DNA of 50,065 bases from Fimimonas sp963619835 (GCA_963619835.1 CAVEYD010000005.1:1-50065), one strand, 5' to 3'; positions 16,956 to 25,228 are shown, numbered from the stretch's first letter. The notes: a model not told the origin generated them from the letters alone. Program-made: numbers and translations.

Positions 16956-17031
16956 TGGAGCTGATGACGGGATTCGGACCCGTGACCTCCGCCTTACCAA
17001 GGCGGTGCGCTACCTACTGTGCCACATCAGC
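16956..17031 (-). tRNA. tRNA-Thr(GGT)
   Basis: The acceptor stem GCTGATG/CATCAGC is perfect. The anticodon stem CCGCC/GGCGG encloses loop TTGGTAA, giving anticodon GGT for ACC/ACT codons. The T-arm is ACGGG-TCCGAAT-CCCGT, and a 3' CCA is encoded after a T discriminator. Confidence 0.95.
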
Positions 17032-17068
17032 ATATATTTTGTTGTTGCATCTTTTCAAATGCTTAAAC

Positions 17069-17097
17069 ATTATAATATGTTTTTGGGCGATTGTCAA
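17069..17097 (-). promoter_or_regulatory. Consensus promoter of tRNA-Thr
   Basis: On the minus strand, a perfect -35 TTGACA (17092-17097), a 17-bp spacer and a perfect -10 TATAAT (17069-17074). This is the strongest class of sigma-A promoter and fits a stable RNA gene; the tRNA begins about 38 bp downstream. Confidence 0.85.
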
Positions 17098-17265
17098 TAG
17101 TATGTTAACAACTTTCTACAAACATTGTTTAGCGATATTTTTATTTTTTATCTGTGTTTTTCTGTTTATATTATTCTAATTTCCACGTATTACTTTTTAT
17201 TGTACAAGTTTTAATATCTCCCGCTTTATTTTGCCAAGTATTGAAATTTTGTTTACAGAACAAAC

Positions 17266-17299
17266 AAAAGGATTAGCAAAATTTTACCAATCCTTTTTT
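17266..17299. terminator. Hairpin with T tails on both strands, possible terminator
   Basis: A 9-bp stem AAAAGGATT/AATCCTTTT around an AT-rich centre that can extend pairing. It is followed by TTTT-rich sequence on both strands. The nearest possible client is the unresolved minus-strand unit at 17334-17535, because no plus-strand gene lies upstream. Confidence 0.5.
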
Positions 17300-17333
17300 C
17301 TAAGTTATTACAAACAACTTTTTGTTTGCTTTT

Positions 17334-17480
17334 TTACTCAATAACTGTGGGCGCAAGACATTTTGAACCTGCATTGTAAATAGGCTTACTTCCTGCCATT
17401 GTTACCGTTATTGTAAGGCTTTGAAGCAAGCTGTAAACAGCAAACAATTTTGACTTAATATAAGCCACAATTGACCGCAA
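17334..17480 (-). CDS. Possible small ORF or noncoding RNA of unknown function
   Basis: In the 690-bp space between tRNA-Thr and metG, a minus-strand frame is open from 17501 to a TAA at 17334-17336. The longest usual start is a TTG at 17478-17480 (48 codons); the only ATG (17397-17399) gives 21 residues beginning MAGSKPIYNAGSKCLAPTVI. A terminator-like hairpin lies 35 bp past the stop, and a weak promoter (-35 TTCAAT, 17 bp, -10 TAAAAC, 17527-17555) lies upstream. An inverted repeat (17471-17483 with 17515-17524) would fold the leader. No good ribosome binding site precedes either start, so an RNA gene is equally likely. I do not recognise it. Confidence 0.25.
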   Translation of the reverse strand: MRSIVAYIKSKLFAVYSLLQSLTITVTMAGSKPIYNAGSKCLAPTVIE

Positions 17481-17675
17481 ACCACCGCGTTTACCCCTAT
17501 TTTACCCCCATCGAGGTTTGTCAAGAGTTTTAGCAATAATGATATTTTTATTGAACGTTTTATTATTAAATTTTAGTTTGCATTTTTTTTATTATCTAAA
17601 CAACCTATGTTTACCTGTCCTTTTACTAAATTTTCCAAAATTTATTCCTTTATTTTGACAATGGTTTAGTTATTG

Positions 17676-17704
17676 TTTACTTTTTTTTGTTTGTTTGCTA
17701 TACT
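17676..17704 (+). promoter_or_regulatory. Promoter of the metG operon
   Basis: -35 TTTACT (17676-17681), a 17-bp spacer and -10 TATACT (17699-17704), about 85 bp before the metG ATG. The short leader leaves no room for a T-box or SAM riboswitch, and no such motif was seen. Confidence 0.6.
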
Positions 17705-17788
17705 TAAATTTGGTTGTTTGTTATTTAGGCAATCAAAAAATATTGCGACGGTTTCATTTGCCGTTTGCAAAAACCGAGAGGTATATTT

Positions 17789-19702
17789 ATGGACAAAAAA
17801 ACTTACTACATTACTACTCCCATCTACTACAGTAGCGGAAATTTCCACATAGGGCACTGCTACACAACCGTAAGTTGCGATGCTATCGCACGTTTTAAGC
17901 GCATGGACGGTTACGATGTTTTTTACCTGACTGGCACTGACGAGCATGGACAAAAAGTACAACTTCGTGCCAAGGAAGCAGGAGTTACGCCCAAACAGTT
18001 TGTAGACAAACTTTACAATCAAATTGTTGACTTGTGGAAGGCACTTGATATTTCGTACGACAAGTTTATTCGCACCACTGACGACTACCACGAAAAAACC
18101 GTACAAAAAATATACGAAAAGCTACTTGCAAACGGCGATTTGTACAAATCTTCGTACGAAGGTTGGTACTGCACACCTTGCGAAAGCTTTTGGACGGAAA
18201 GTCAACTTGTTGACGGCAAATGTCCCGATTGCGGACGTGAAGTAAAACTCGAAAAAGAAGAGAGCTACTTTTTCCGTCTTTCCAAATACCAACAACGTCT
18301 AATTGATTTTTACAACGAAAATCCCGACTTTATTTCTCCAAAATCTCGTATGAACGAGATGATTAACAACTTTATTAAACCGGGACTAAAAGACTTGTGT
18401 GTTTCCCGCACGTCTTTCGACTGGGGTGTTCCACTTCCGTTTGACAAAAAACACGTTGCATACGTTTGGGTGGATGCACTTTCCAACTACATTACGGCTC
18501 TTGGCTACTTGCAAGAAAATCATGAAAACTTTGATAAGTTTTGGCCTGCAGACCTTCACATGGTAGGTAAGGAAATTGTACGTTTTCACACAATAATTTG
18601 GCCGGCACTACTTATGGCTCTCGATTTGCCATTGCCTAAAAAAGTTTACGGACACGGCTGGCTACTTATGGGAGACAACAAGATGGGCAAGTCTCTCGGA
18701 AACGGTGTAAATCCGTTTTTCCTTATCGATCGTTACGGTTTAGATGCCGTAAGATACTTTTTGCTTAGAGAAATTCCATTCGGTAGCGACGGAAACTACT
18801 CCACCGAAGCACTTATAAACAGAACAAACGCCGACTTGGTAAACGATTTAGGAAACCTTGTTTCGCGTACAACGGCAATGATTACGCAGTACTTTGACGG
18901 AAAAATTCCTGCTCCAAACGAATACACCGACTTGGACAAAGAGGTTATTTCATTGTGCGAAAACACTCTTGAAAAAGTTCGTGCAGATATGGACGCATTG
19001 TCTTCTCCGGATGCTCTTGCAGATATTTTCCGCATAATTCAACGTGCCAACAAGTACATAGACGAAACCATGCCTTGGGCATTAAACAAAAACGGCGACA
19101 AACAACGTCTTGCAACGGTAATGTACGTTTTGGCAGAAAGTATTCGCTTTAGTGCAACATTGCTTAAACCGTTTATAACTCAAACCGCAAACAAAATTTT
19201 TGAAAAATTGGGAGTAGCTTCTCCCGATAACTTTGACGGCATTGCTAAGTTTGGCGGACTTGTTCCCGGAACAGCTGTTACAAAAGGGGAAAATCTGTTT
19301 AACCGCATTGACTTAAACAAAGAACTTGCAGAATTAGAGAAACTTAACAAGCCTGCCGAAAAAGAACAACCCAAGGATGAAGAAATTACTATTGAAGATT
19401 TTGCAAAAGTAAAACTTTGCACAGCAAAAGTACTTTCTTGTGAAAAAGTGGCAAAAAGCGACAAACTTCTTGTATTTAAGTTGCAAGTAGGTGACGAAGT
19501 TAGACAAGTTGTATCAGGAATAGCACAACACTATCCACCCGAATACATGATTGGTAAAACTGTCGTTCTTGTTAAAAACTTAAAGCCCGTAAAAATCCGC
19601 GGAGTTGAAAGCAACGGAATGATTTTATGTGCCGCAGACGACAAAAACGTTGTGTTTGTTTCACCGGAAAAAGATATCGGTAGCGGCAAGGAAGTACGTT
19701 AA
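17789..19702 (+). CDS. metG: Methionine--tRNA ligase
   Basis: 637 residues, charging tRNA-Met in the cytoplasm. The class I motifs are HIGH (residues 20-23) and KMGKS (298-302). A Cys pair pair for zinc is present (CTPCESFW, then CPDCGRE). The C-terminal 110 residues form the EMAP/Trbp111-like tRNA-binding domain (EDFAKVKLCTAKVLSCEKV to the end), as in Bacillus-type dimeric enzymes. The ATG at 17789 follows GAGAGG by 7 nt, and an upstream in-frame start lacks such a site. Its TAA overlaps the tatD ATG (TAATG). Leader of a four-gene operon metG-tatD-radical SAM-queH. Confidence 0.97.
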   Translation: MDKKTYYITTPIYYSSGNFHIGHCYTTVSCDAIARFKRMDGYDVFYLTGTDEHGQKVQLRAKEAGVTPKQFVDKLYNQIVDLWKALDISYDKFIRTTDDYHEKTVQKIYEKLLANGDLYKSSYEGWYCTPCESFWTESQLVDGKCPDCGREVKLEKEESYFFRLSKYQQRLIDFYNENPDFISPKSRMNEMINNFIKPGLKDLCVSRTSFDWGVPLPFDKKHVAYVWVDALSNYITALGYLQENHENFDKFWPADLHMVGKEIVRFHTIIWPALLMALDLPLPKKVYGHGWLLMGDNKMGKSLGNGVNPFFLIDRYGLDAVRYFLLREIPFGSDGNYSTEALINRTNADLVNDLGNLVSRTTAMITQYFDGKIPAPNEYTDLDKEVISLCENTLEKVRADMDALSSPDALADIFRIIQRANKYIDETMPWALNKNGDKQRLATVMYVLAESIRFSATLLKPFITQTANKIFEKLGVASPDNFDGIAKFGGLVPGTAVTKGENLFNRIDLNKELAELEKLNKPAEKEQPKDEEITIEDFAKVKLCTAKVLSCEKVAKSDKLLVFKLQVGDEVRQVVSGIAQHYPPEYMIGKTVVLVKNLKPVKIRGVESNGMILCAADDKNVVFVSPEKDIGSGKEVR

Positions 19703-20475
19703 TGTTTGTTGATACTCACTGCCATCTTGACGATGCCGCATTTGAAGGTACTGCCGACAAGATTGTAGAAGAAATGAAACAAAACAACATTGTTTTAGCA
19801 ATAAACAACAGTTGTGACCTAACAAGTATGAAAAACGGCATAACGCTTGCTCACAAACACGACAGTGTGTATGCTACAATCGGCATGCATCCTGAGTTTG
19901 CAAAAGACTTTGACGATGCTTTTGTTTGTGAAATGAGCAAATTTGCAACCGATAAAAAGGTTGTTGCTGTGGGAGAAATCGGTTTAGACTACTACTACGG
20001 CACCGACGAAAAAACAACTCAAAAAGACGTTTTTGCTTACCAAATTGAGCTTGCCGATAAATTTAAATTACCTCTTACATTACACATACGTGATGCTTAC
20101 GGCGATGCCGTAGACATTTTGTCGGCACAAAAAAAATATCTTAACAGCGGAGTACTTTGGCATTGCTACTCCGGTAGCGGAGAGCTTGCAAGACAAATGG
20201 CAAAACAAGGGCACTACTTTGCTTTTGGCGGTGCAATTACTTTTAAAAATGCAAAAAAAGAAGAAGTAATAAGCCAAATTCCTATCAGTCAAGTGCTTAC
20301 GGAAACAGACAGCCCTTATATGGCACCGGTTCCTTTTAGAGGAAAAATCAACACGCCATGCAACATTCCTTTTATATTAAGCAAACTTGCGAATATTTAC
20401 CAAATAAGTCAAGAAGAAATGCAACAAATTGTGTTAAACAACACTCTTAACTTTTTTACTAAAATAAATTTATGA
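19702..20475 (+). CDS. tatD: TatD-family metal-dependent hydrolase (DNase)
   Basis: 257 residues of the TatD family, usually metal-dependent 3'-5' DNases. It begins with the metal motif DTHCHLDD and has the conserved GMHPE, VGEIGLDYYY, LHIRDA, WHCYSG and TETDSPYMAP elements, covering the full barrel. It is coupled to metG by a one-base TAATG overlap, an arrangement common in Firmicutes, and overlaps the next gene by 4 nt. Full length; nothing unusual. Confidence 0.95.
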   Translation: MFVDTHCHLDDAAFEGTADKIVEEMKQNNIVLAINNSCDLTSMKNGITLAHKHDSVYATIGMHPEFAKDFDDAFVCEMSKFATDKKVVAVGEIGLDYYYGTDEKTTQKDVFAYQIELADKFKLPLTLHIRDAYGDAVDILSAQKKYLNSGVLWHCYSGSGELARQMAKQGHYFAFGGAITFKNAKKEEVISQIPISQVLTETDSPYMAPVPFRGKINTPCNIPFILSKLANIYQISQEEMQQIVLNNTLNFFTKINL

Positions 20476-21065
20476 ATACGTACGTTTACAAAATAGGCAA
20501 CAAACTTTATATAAACTTAACAAATCGCTGTAGTAACAATTGCGATTTTTGTATTCGTCAAGGAAGAGACGGCATGGAAGGACAACCACTTTGGATTGAC
20601 GAAGAACCTTGCACGGAAGACGTAATTGAACAATTACCGAAAGATATTGACAGTTACGACAGTGAAGTTGTTTTTTGCGGTTTCGGTGAACCTACTTACA
20701 ATCTTGACACATTGGACGAAGTAGCCAGTTACTTACACTGCATCGACAAAACAACTCGCATAAACACAAACGGTCAAGCTAATTTAATACACAAAAAAGA
20801 TGTTTCCGACATCATTGTTACTTCTTGCGACACAATAAACATTTCCCTAAACGAATGTAATGCACAAAAATATCAACAACATTGTAAAAGTATATTCGGT
20901 ACCGATGCTTACGATGCTCTTTTGGAATTTGCAAAGCTTTGCCGTCAAAAAGGTGGAAATGTTGTTTTTTCGGTAGTTGACAGTATCGGTAAACAAGACG
21001 TAGCTTCTTGTCAAAAGCTTGCAGATAAATTAGGTGTTCCTCTTAGGGTAAGGGTAAAGGAATAG
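20472..21065 (+). CDS. TatD-associated radical SAM protein
   Basis: 197 residues. The radical SAM cluster motif CSNNCDFC (CxxxCxxC) lies at residues 20-27 in NLTNRCSNNCDFCIRQGRDG. Further SAM-site features are VVFCGFGEPTYN (GGE-like) and TRINTNGQANL. The protein is short, without an extra Fe-S domain, and matches the TatD-linked radical SAM family, whose substrate is unknown. The ATG overlaps the tatD stop (ATGA) and the stop directly abuts the queH ATG, so the three are made together. The link with queH could hint at a tRNA-related reaction, but that is inference. Confidence 0.88.
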   Translation: MNTYVYKIGNKLYINLTNRCSNNCDFCIRQGRDGMEGQPLWIDEEPCTEDVIEQLPKDIDSYDSEVVFCGFGEPTYNLDTLDEVASYLHCIDKTTRINTNGQANLIHKKDVSDIIVTSCDTINISLNECNAQKYQQHCKSIFGTDAYDALLEFAKLCRQKGGNVVFSVVDSIGKQDVASCQKLADKLGVPLRVRVKE

Positions 21066-21821
21066 ATGCTACAACAAAACACAACTCAAAACACAAACTT
21101 CGATTTAGAATTTAAAAAAATAGTAAAAAGTTTAACAAACAAACCTAAACTTTTACTACATGTTTGTTGTGCTCCTTGTGCAACTTACTGTCTAACAAAA
21201 GTTTTGCCTTTTTTTGACGTTACTTTGTACTATTCAAACAACAATATTACAAATTTTGACGAGTGGCAACTTCGCTTAGATTACGTTTATGCTTTAGCTA
21301 ACTTGGTCAACAGTGAAGGTTTTAATTTTTTTAACTCAAACTACCATATTGAAAATTACCCCGCTTATAAAACAAACGTCTCTTTACAACCGTTGCAGAC
21401 TCAAAAAAATAACAACGTTTTAGATTTTTCACCGTTAAAAGTGGAAGTTTCCCCTTTCAATCCAAATATTTTTTATAATGTTGCAAGCGGTTTAGAAAAC
21501 GAAAAAGAAGGCGGAGCGCGTTGCACAGAGTGTTTTAATATGCGCCTAACAGATAGCTTTGAATTTGCATTTTCGCACGACTTTGACTACGTTGGCACCA
21601 CTTTAACGGTTTCACCATATAAAAACAGCAAGCTACTAAATCAAATCGGTTTGAATTTGCAAAAAAATTATCAAGTCAACGACACTTTAAGCAAAAAAAC
21701 TCCGCTTTGGCTTCCTTCAGATTTTAAGAAGGAAAATGGTTACAATACAAGCATACAAATTTGCTCAAAGTTAGACATTTATCGCCAACATTTTTGTGGT
21801 TGCGAATTTAGTAAAATTTAG
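21066..21821 (+). CDS. queH: Epoxyqueuosine reductase QueH
   Basis: 251 residues of the QueH (DUF208) family, which carries out the last step of queuosine synthesis in tRNA without cobalamin. All cysteine motifs are visible: LLHVCCAPC near residue 34, GGARCTECFNMRL in the middle and HFCGCEFS at the end. These bind the Fe-S cluster and a second metal. It is slightly longer than usual at the N-terminus, with Asn/Thr-rich residues 1-20. It starts directly at the stop of the radical SAM gene and ends the operon before a shared terminator. Confidence 0.94.
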   Translation: MLQQNTTQNTNFDLEFKKIVKSLTNKPKLLLHVCCAPCATYCLTKVLPFFDVTLYYSNNNITNFDEWQLRLDYVYALANLVNSEGFNFFNSNYHIENYPAYKTNVSLQPLQTQKNNNVLDFSPLKVEVSPFNPNIFYNVASGLENEKEGGARCTECFNMRLTDSFEFAFSHDFDYVGTTLTVSPYKNSKLLNQIGLNLQKNYQVNDTLSKKTPLWLPSDFKKENGYNTSIQICSKLDIYRQHFCGCEFSKI

Positions 21822-21841
21822 TTTTTTTTAAATAAAAAAAT

Positions 21842-21876
21842 AACGCCTTCGATCTTTTTCGAAAGCGTTTTTTTTA
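21842..21876. terminator. Bidirectional terminator between queH and dnaN
   Basis: Stem AACGC-TTCGA with TCGAA-GCGTT (one mismatch) followed by eight T on the plus strand and by an AT run on the minus strand. It serves two convergent operons. Confidence 0.85.
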
Positions 21877-21898
21877 ATCTTTTTTATTTTTTTTAATT

Positions 21899-23005
21899 TT
21901 AGTTTATCTGTTTAACGGGTAAAATAAAGTACAACACTTCATCACTATTATTTATTGTAATTATACAGCTGTTTTGCGGAGTAAATTCCATTTTAATAGT
22001 TTCGGTGTTTAATACACGTAAACAATCATTGATATATTTACTGTTGTACGCACATCTTATATCTTTACCGTTTAAAGATATAGTAACATTTTCACGAGCT
22101 GTTCCGTATTGGCTTGTAGATGAAATACTCATGCTGTACTCTTCAATATCAAAGACAACTAAGTTGTTCTTGTCTGAACGAGACATGATTGATGCAATAT
22201 TTATAGATTTTTCGAAAGCTTCTTTGTTTACAAGTAATGTTGAAACAAAGTTTTTAGGAATAATGTTATCGTACTTTATGTATTGACCGGCAAGCAAACG
22301 TGTAAACAAATTCGTGTTGTCAAGAGCAACCATCAAGTAGTTGTTTTCAATGTAAACTTTTAAGATATTTTCGCCGTCGGTAAGCAATTTATACAGCTCA
22401 TTTAAACTACGTGAAGGAACCGTTGCAGAAATAAAATCTACTTTTTCTTCCAAAGCTTTTTTGCTCATTGCAAAACGATAACCGTCTGTTGCAACTGCAG
22501 TAAGTGTATATTCTTTTCCTTCAAAATGTACACCTTTTAGCATTGGACGACTGTCATCCGTTGCAACGCTAAATAATACGTTGTTGATTATTTCTTTTAA
22601 GTTGCTTTCTTGAATAGCAAAATATTTACTTCCGCCAACTTTTTCCGTTTCGGGATAGTCTTCAACGTCAAGAGTACCGATGTTGCATTCGCTTCCTTGA
22701 GTAGAAATATACAAGCGTCCGTCTTCGTTTACTTCAAGAGAAATATCGGTATCGGTTGCGGCAATATTTCTAATATATTCTCCAAAGATTTTTCCCGGGA
22801 CAAGTAATTCTCCGCCAATAATAACATTTGCTTCTATAGTACGTTCGATAGCTAAATCTTTATCTGTTGCATACAACGTTAACTTATCGTTTTCAGCTGT
22901 TATTTTTATACATTCTAAAACCGGCGCTACTTCTTTGCCGGACAAAGCTTTACTTACTTTGCTTATTGCATCGTTTAAATCAAGACTGTTTACGATTATT
23001 TTCAT
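21899..23005 (-). CDS. dnaN: DNA polymerase III beta subunit (sliding clamp)
   Basis: 368 residues, full length for the beta clamp that tethers the replicative polymerase to DNA. Seen are the N-terminal KIIVNSLDLNDAISKVSKAL, VPGKIFGEYIRNI, the second-domain ATDGYRFAMSKKAL and the typical C-terminus YFILPVKQIN. ATG start behind AGGAGA. It stands alone: the gene upstream is a PnuC-like transporter, not dnaA. The 400-bp region in front carries perfect DnaA boxes, so this is likely near the replication origin. Confidence 0.97.
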   Translation of the reverse strand: MKIIVNSLDLNDAISKVSKALSGKEVAPVLECIKITAENDKLTLYATDKDLAIERTIEANVIIGGELLVPGKIFGEYIRNIAATDTDISLEVNEDGRLYISTQGSECNIGTLDVEDYPETEKVGGSKYFAIQESNLKEIINNVLFSVATDDSRPMLKGVHFEGKEYTLTAVATDGYRFAMSKKALEEKVDFISATVPSRSLNELYKLLTDGENILKVYIENNYLMVALDNTNLFTRLLAGQYIKYDNIIPKNFVSTLLVNKEAFEKSINIASIMSRSDKNNLVVFDIEEYSMSISSTSQYGTARENVTISLNGKDIRCAYNSKYINDCLRVLNTETIKMEFTPQNSCIITINNSDEVLYFILPVKQIN

Positions 23006-23095
23006 TTTACTCTCCTAACATTGCTTGTTTCTTTTGTCACATCCCTACACTTTTATTTTTTCTAAAAATAGTAATTATGTAAGAATGTGTGAATT

Positions 23096-23104
23096 TGTGG
23101 ATAA
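23096..23104 (-). promoter_or_regulatory. DnaA box 1
   Basis: A perfect 9-mer TTATCCACA on the minus strand, about 90 bp before the dnaN start. Confidence 0.7.
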
Positions 23105-23213
23105 CTTTAATTTTTTGTGTTACTTACACAAGATATTGTGTTTAAAACAACTAAAAATATCTAAATGTTGTGGTATGTCAGTGATAATTTGTGTTGAAAA
23201 ATCTTTCAAATAA

Positions 23214-23244
23214 TGTGGATTTTTCGTTTAACCAATGTGGATAA
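23214..23244 (-). promoter_or_regulatory. DnaA boxes 2 and 3
   Basis: A perfect TTATCCACA (23236-23244) and a 7/9 match AAATCCACA (23214-23222), spaced 22 bp apart start to start, about two helical turns, same orientation as box 1. Confidence 0.65.
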
Positions 23245-23408
23245 TTGCTTAGTTAGTGTTTAGAAACGCAAAAAATAAGATTTTTATTTTGTAAGTAGAA
23301 CAACTTCTACCTATATATTTTACCACAAATCATTAAAAATATCAATAGAGATTTTGCTATTTTAATTGAAAAAGAGCACTTTATTTTGACATAACTAAAT
23401 CAGAATCT

Positions 23409-24725
23409 TTAATTGTTTGAGTCGCTGTCAATTTTTCCGTCTATGTTGTTATCGGATGATTTTGTATCAATGTCAACTTGTTCGTTTGTGCTTTCGTTAT
23501 CTAATTTCTCTGTGCTGTTGTCAGTTGCTTCTTTTTCGGCATTTTCTTTGGCATGCTTTATGTACTGAGTCCACTTAATATAGCCGTAAGTTGTGTTTGT
23601 GAGATAACCGGCTTTCAATACAAGAAGTACCCATTGTCCTGCCATAATATTTATTACAGTTTCCAAAATTGCACTTATATACCAAGCTAACCATTGCTCA
23701 CGATATCTAAACAAGATAAGAAGTCCGTTTGCAATACCCACTGCCGAAACGCAAGCATCAATGTAGCATGTTATGTTTTTAAGCATTACGTTGTTAGCAA
23801 AAATACCGCCGTCAACTTCAATAAGTGTAAGCAAATATCCAACACCGATTGTCCAAACAATTATTGCAAAAATAATTATCACATCTTGCCAAGGTGTAAG
23901 TTTTTTTACGACAGTAAGCTCTTCTTGCTCTTTGTCGGGGTGGCGATGCCACATAACAAAACTAATAATATCGCAAGGAATCCAAAACAGTAAGGTTGTT
24001 GCCATTGTTGCAAAACGATACATGCAAAGAACACAAACGATTATTTCAACTACTTCTACACCCAAGGAAACGATAAAGTTCCACTTACTTTGTTTGGAAA
24101 TAAGTAGTTCGCACGAAACGTTTAAAATAACGTCTAACAAGTAGAAAATTGTTATCCATTTTAAAACACGTTCGTATCCTTGTCTTGTCGGATTTCCGCC
24201 ACTGAAAATATAATTAGGAACGTTTTCCGTTACGGAATAGGAATTTGTATTTTCATCAAGAGAAACATCTATCGTAAACAAGCTATCGGTATCGCCTACT
24301 AAAGCAATTTTAAGAGTTCCTTCATCGCTGTCTTGATAGCATTCTATTGAAATAGTGTCGTCTTTTGTTAAACTTTTGTTTTCCGGAAGGTTAAGAATGT
24401 ATGTTTCGGAATCTCCCTCTTTTACCGTAAACTCTGCATATTTTGTAAAATCTTCTATGCTAAAAGTTTCGTCGTTTATAGTAATTCCTACTATTGTATA
24501 TTCCCCTTCCGTTCCGCTAAAGTCAAGTTTGTTGTAGGTTCCCGTAGAAGAAGAATTGTAGCAAGATTTATTTACGTTTACCGAATAGGTATATTCACCT
24601 GTTTCCGGAAAAATCAAAGTAAACACTATTGCAAGTACTAAAATAACAAAAAACCAAATTTTTTCGTATAGTGAAAAGTAGTTCCACAAATCTTTTACTC
24701 TTTGTTTAAAATTTTTTTTCTCCAT
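23409..24725 (-). CDS. PnuC-like vitamin transporter with extra extracytoplasmic domain
   Basis: 438 residues. One N-terminal membrane segment (about 20-38) is followed by roughly 140 residues of predicted outside, beta-rich sequence full of Thr, Ser and acidic residues. Then comes a seven-segment PnuC-like half: WHRHPDKEQ after the fourth segment, REQWLAWYISAILETVINI, and GYLTNTTYGYIKWTQYIKH, matching the PnuC end where Trp/Asn residues line the substrate path. PnuC proteins take up nicotinamide riboside or related vitamins by facilitated diffusion. A highly acidic, Asp/Ser/Asn-rich tail of about 45 residues ends the protein. Normal PnuC is about 230-260 residues, so the added domain is unusual. 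The substrate cannot be told. Cotranscribed with the Phd-type gene just upstream (34-nt gap). Confidence 0.68.
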   Translation of the reverse strand: MEKKNFKQRVKDLWNYFSLYEKIWFFVILVLAIVFTLIFPETGEYTYSVNVNKSCYNSSSTGTYNKLDFSGTEGEYTIVGITINDETFSIEDFTKYAEFTVKEGDSETYILNLPENKSLTKDDTISIECYQDSDEGTLKIALVGDTDSLFTIDVSLDENTNSYSVTENVPNYIFSGGNPTRQGYERVLKWITIFYLLDVILNVSCELLISKQSKWNFIVSLGVEVVEIIVCVLCMYRFATMATTLLFWIPCDIISFVMWHRHPDKEQEELTVVKKLTPWQDVIIIFAIIVWTIGVGYLLTLIEVDGGIFANNVMLKNITCYIDACVSAVGIANGLLILFRYREQWLAWYISAILETVINIMAGQWVLLVLKAGYLTNTTYGYIKWTQYIKHAKENAEKEATDNSTEKLDNESTNEQVDIDTKSSDNNIDGKIDSDSNN

Positions 24726-24759
24726 TGGTATACACTCTCCATGTTATTTTTTAATAAAA

Positions 24760-24984
24760 TTACAACCATTTAGCGCGAGAAATTTCCCGCTTAGTCACCT
24801 TGTCAAGATGTTCGTCAGAGGAAGGCAACGACAATTTCATGCTGTCTATATCAACAAGTACAAATTTAGGTTTGTTATTTTTGAAAATTACAACAGAACC
24901 GTTTTCTTCCGCCTGAGAAGCAACCTTAGAAAAGTTTTGATTAGCTTCTGTCATTGAAACAATTTGATTACTATCAATTAACAT
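24760..24984 (-). CDS. Phd/YefM-family antitoxin-like protein, no toxin partner nearby
   Basis: 74 residues. VSMTEANQNFSKVASQAEENGSV followed by KPKFVLVDID is the Phd/YefM DNA-binding fold, which normally represses its own operon and neutralises a toxin with its C-terminal tail. ATG start behind AGGAG. The next gene is the PnuC-like transporter and no Doc, RelE or YoeB-like ORF lies on either side, even among short frames. It may be an orphan antitoxin or a regulator of the transporter. Confidence 0.82.
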   Translation of the reverse strand: MLIDSNQIVSMTEANQNFSKVASQAEENGSVVIFKNNKPKFVLVDIDSMKLSLPSSDEHLDKVTKREISRAKWL

Positions 24985-25012
24985 AACCGCGTTTCTCCTA
25001 TTTATATTATAG

Positions 25013-25042
25013 ATTATAGGATAAATTTATTCTAACATACAA
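25013..25042 (-). promoter_or_regulatory. Promoter of the antitoxin/PnuC operon
   Basis: On the minus strand, -35 TTGTAT (25037-25042), an 18-bp spacer and a consensus -10 TATAAT (25013-25018), about 30 bp before the antitoxin start. A short leader fits autoregulation. Confidence 0.7.
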
Positions 25043-25161
25043 TTTAAATAAACACAAATTAAACACGCAAACTTTTTTAAAATTATCCATAATTCATAAG
25101 TAAGAAAATGTGCAAGTATTAGTAAAAACAAGGCAATAAATTTTAACTAAAATAATTGAAG

Positions 25162-25194
25162 NNNNNNNNNNNNNNNNNNNNNNNNNNNNNNNNN
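25162..25194. other. Scaffold gap (33 N) flanked by a repeated 20-mer
   Basis: The 20 bases before the gap and the 20 bases after it differ at one position only (AATTGAAG against AATCGAAG). Either the two contigs overlap here and the gap is false, or a short repeat was collapsed. The rest of 25043-25293 is AT-rich and holds no gene I can support. Confidence 0.85.
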
Positions 25195-25228
25195 TTTAAC
25201 TAAAATAATCGAAGTGTACACTATAGTA

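Larger units (their letters stand above)
23006..23408. other. Candidate replication origin region upstream of dnaN
   Basis: 403 bp of AT-rich noncoding DNA. It holds two perfect DnaA boxes (TTATCCACA on the minus strand) at 23096-23104 and 23236-23244, and a 7/9 match at 23214-23222, all in one orientation. Very AT-rich stretches between and beyond them (for example around 23150-23165 and 23265-23300) could serve as unwinding elements. A dnaN-adjacent cluster of DnaA boxes is typical of bacterial oriC. Absence of dnaA here, and the mixed gene orientation on both sides, leave it unproven. Confidence 0.6.

Noticed and set aside
16623..17031. tRNA-Arg and tRNA-Thr as attachment sites of an integrated element
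   Set aside because: No integrase, phage gene or duplicated tRNA 3' end was found on either side.
16612..17100. 162-codon plus-strand open frame
   Set aside because: It runs through both tRNA genes in antisense and so cannot be a real protein gene.
17200..17788. T-box or SAM riboswitch ahead of metG
   Set aside because: The likely promoter leaves a leader of under 90 nt, and no T-box consensus or terminator lies between promoter and start.
25142..25215. CRISPR-like repeat pair around the 33-N gap
   Set aside because: There are only two copies, flanking a scaffold gap, with no cas gene and no further repeats; an assembly overlap is simpler.
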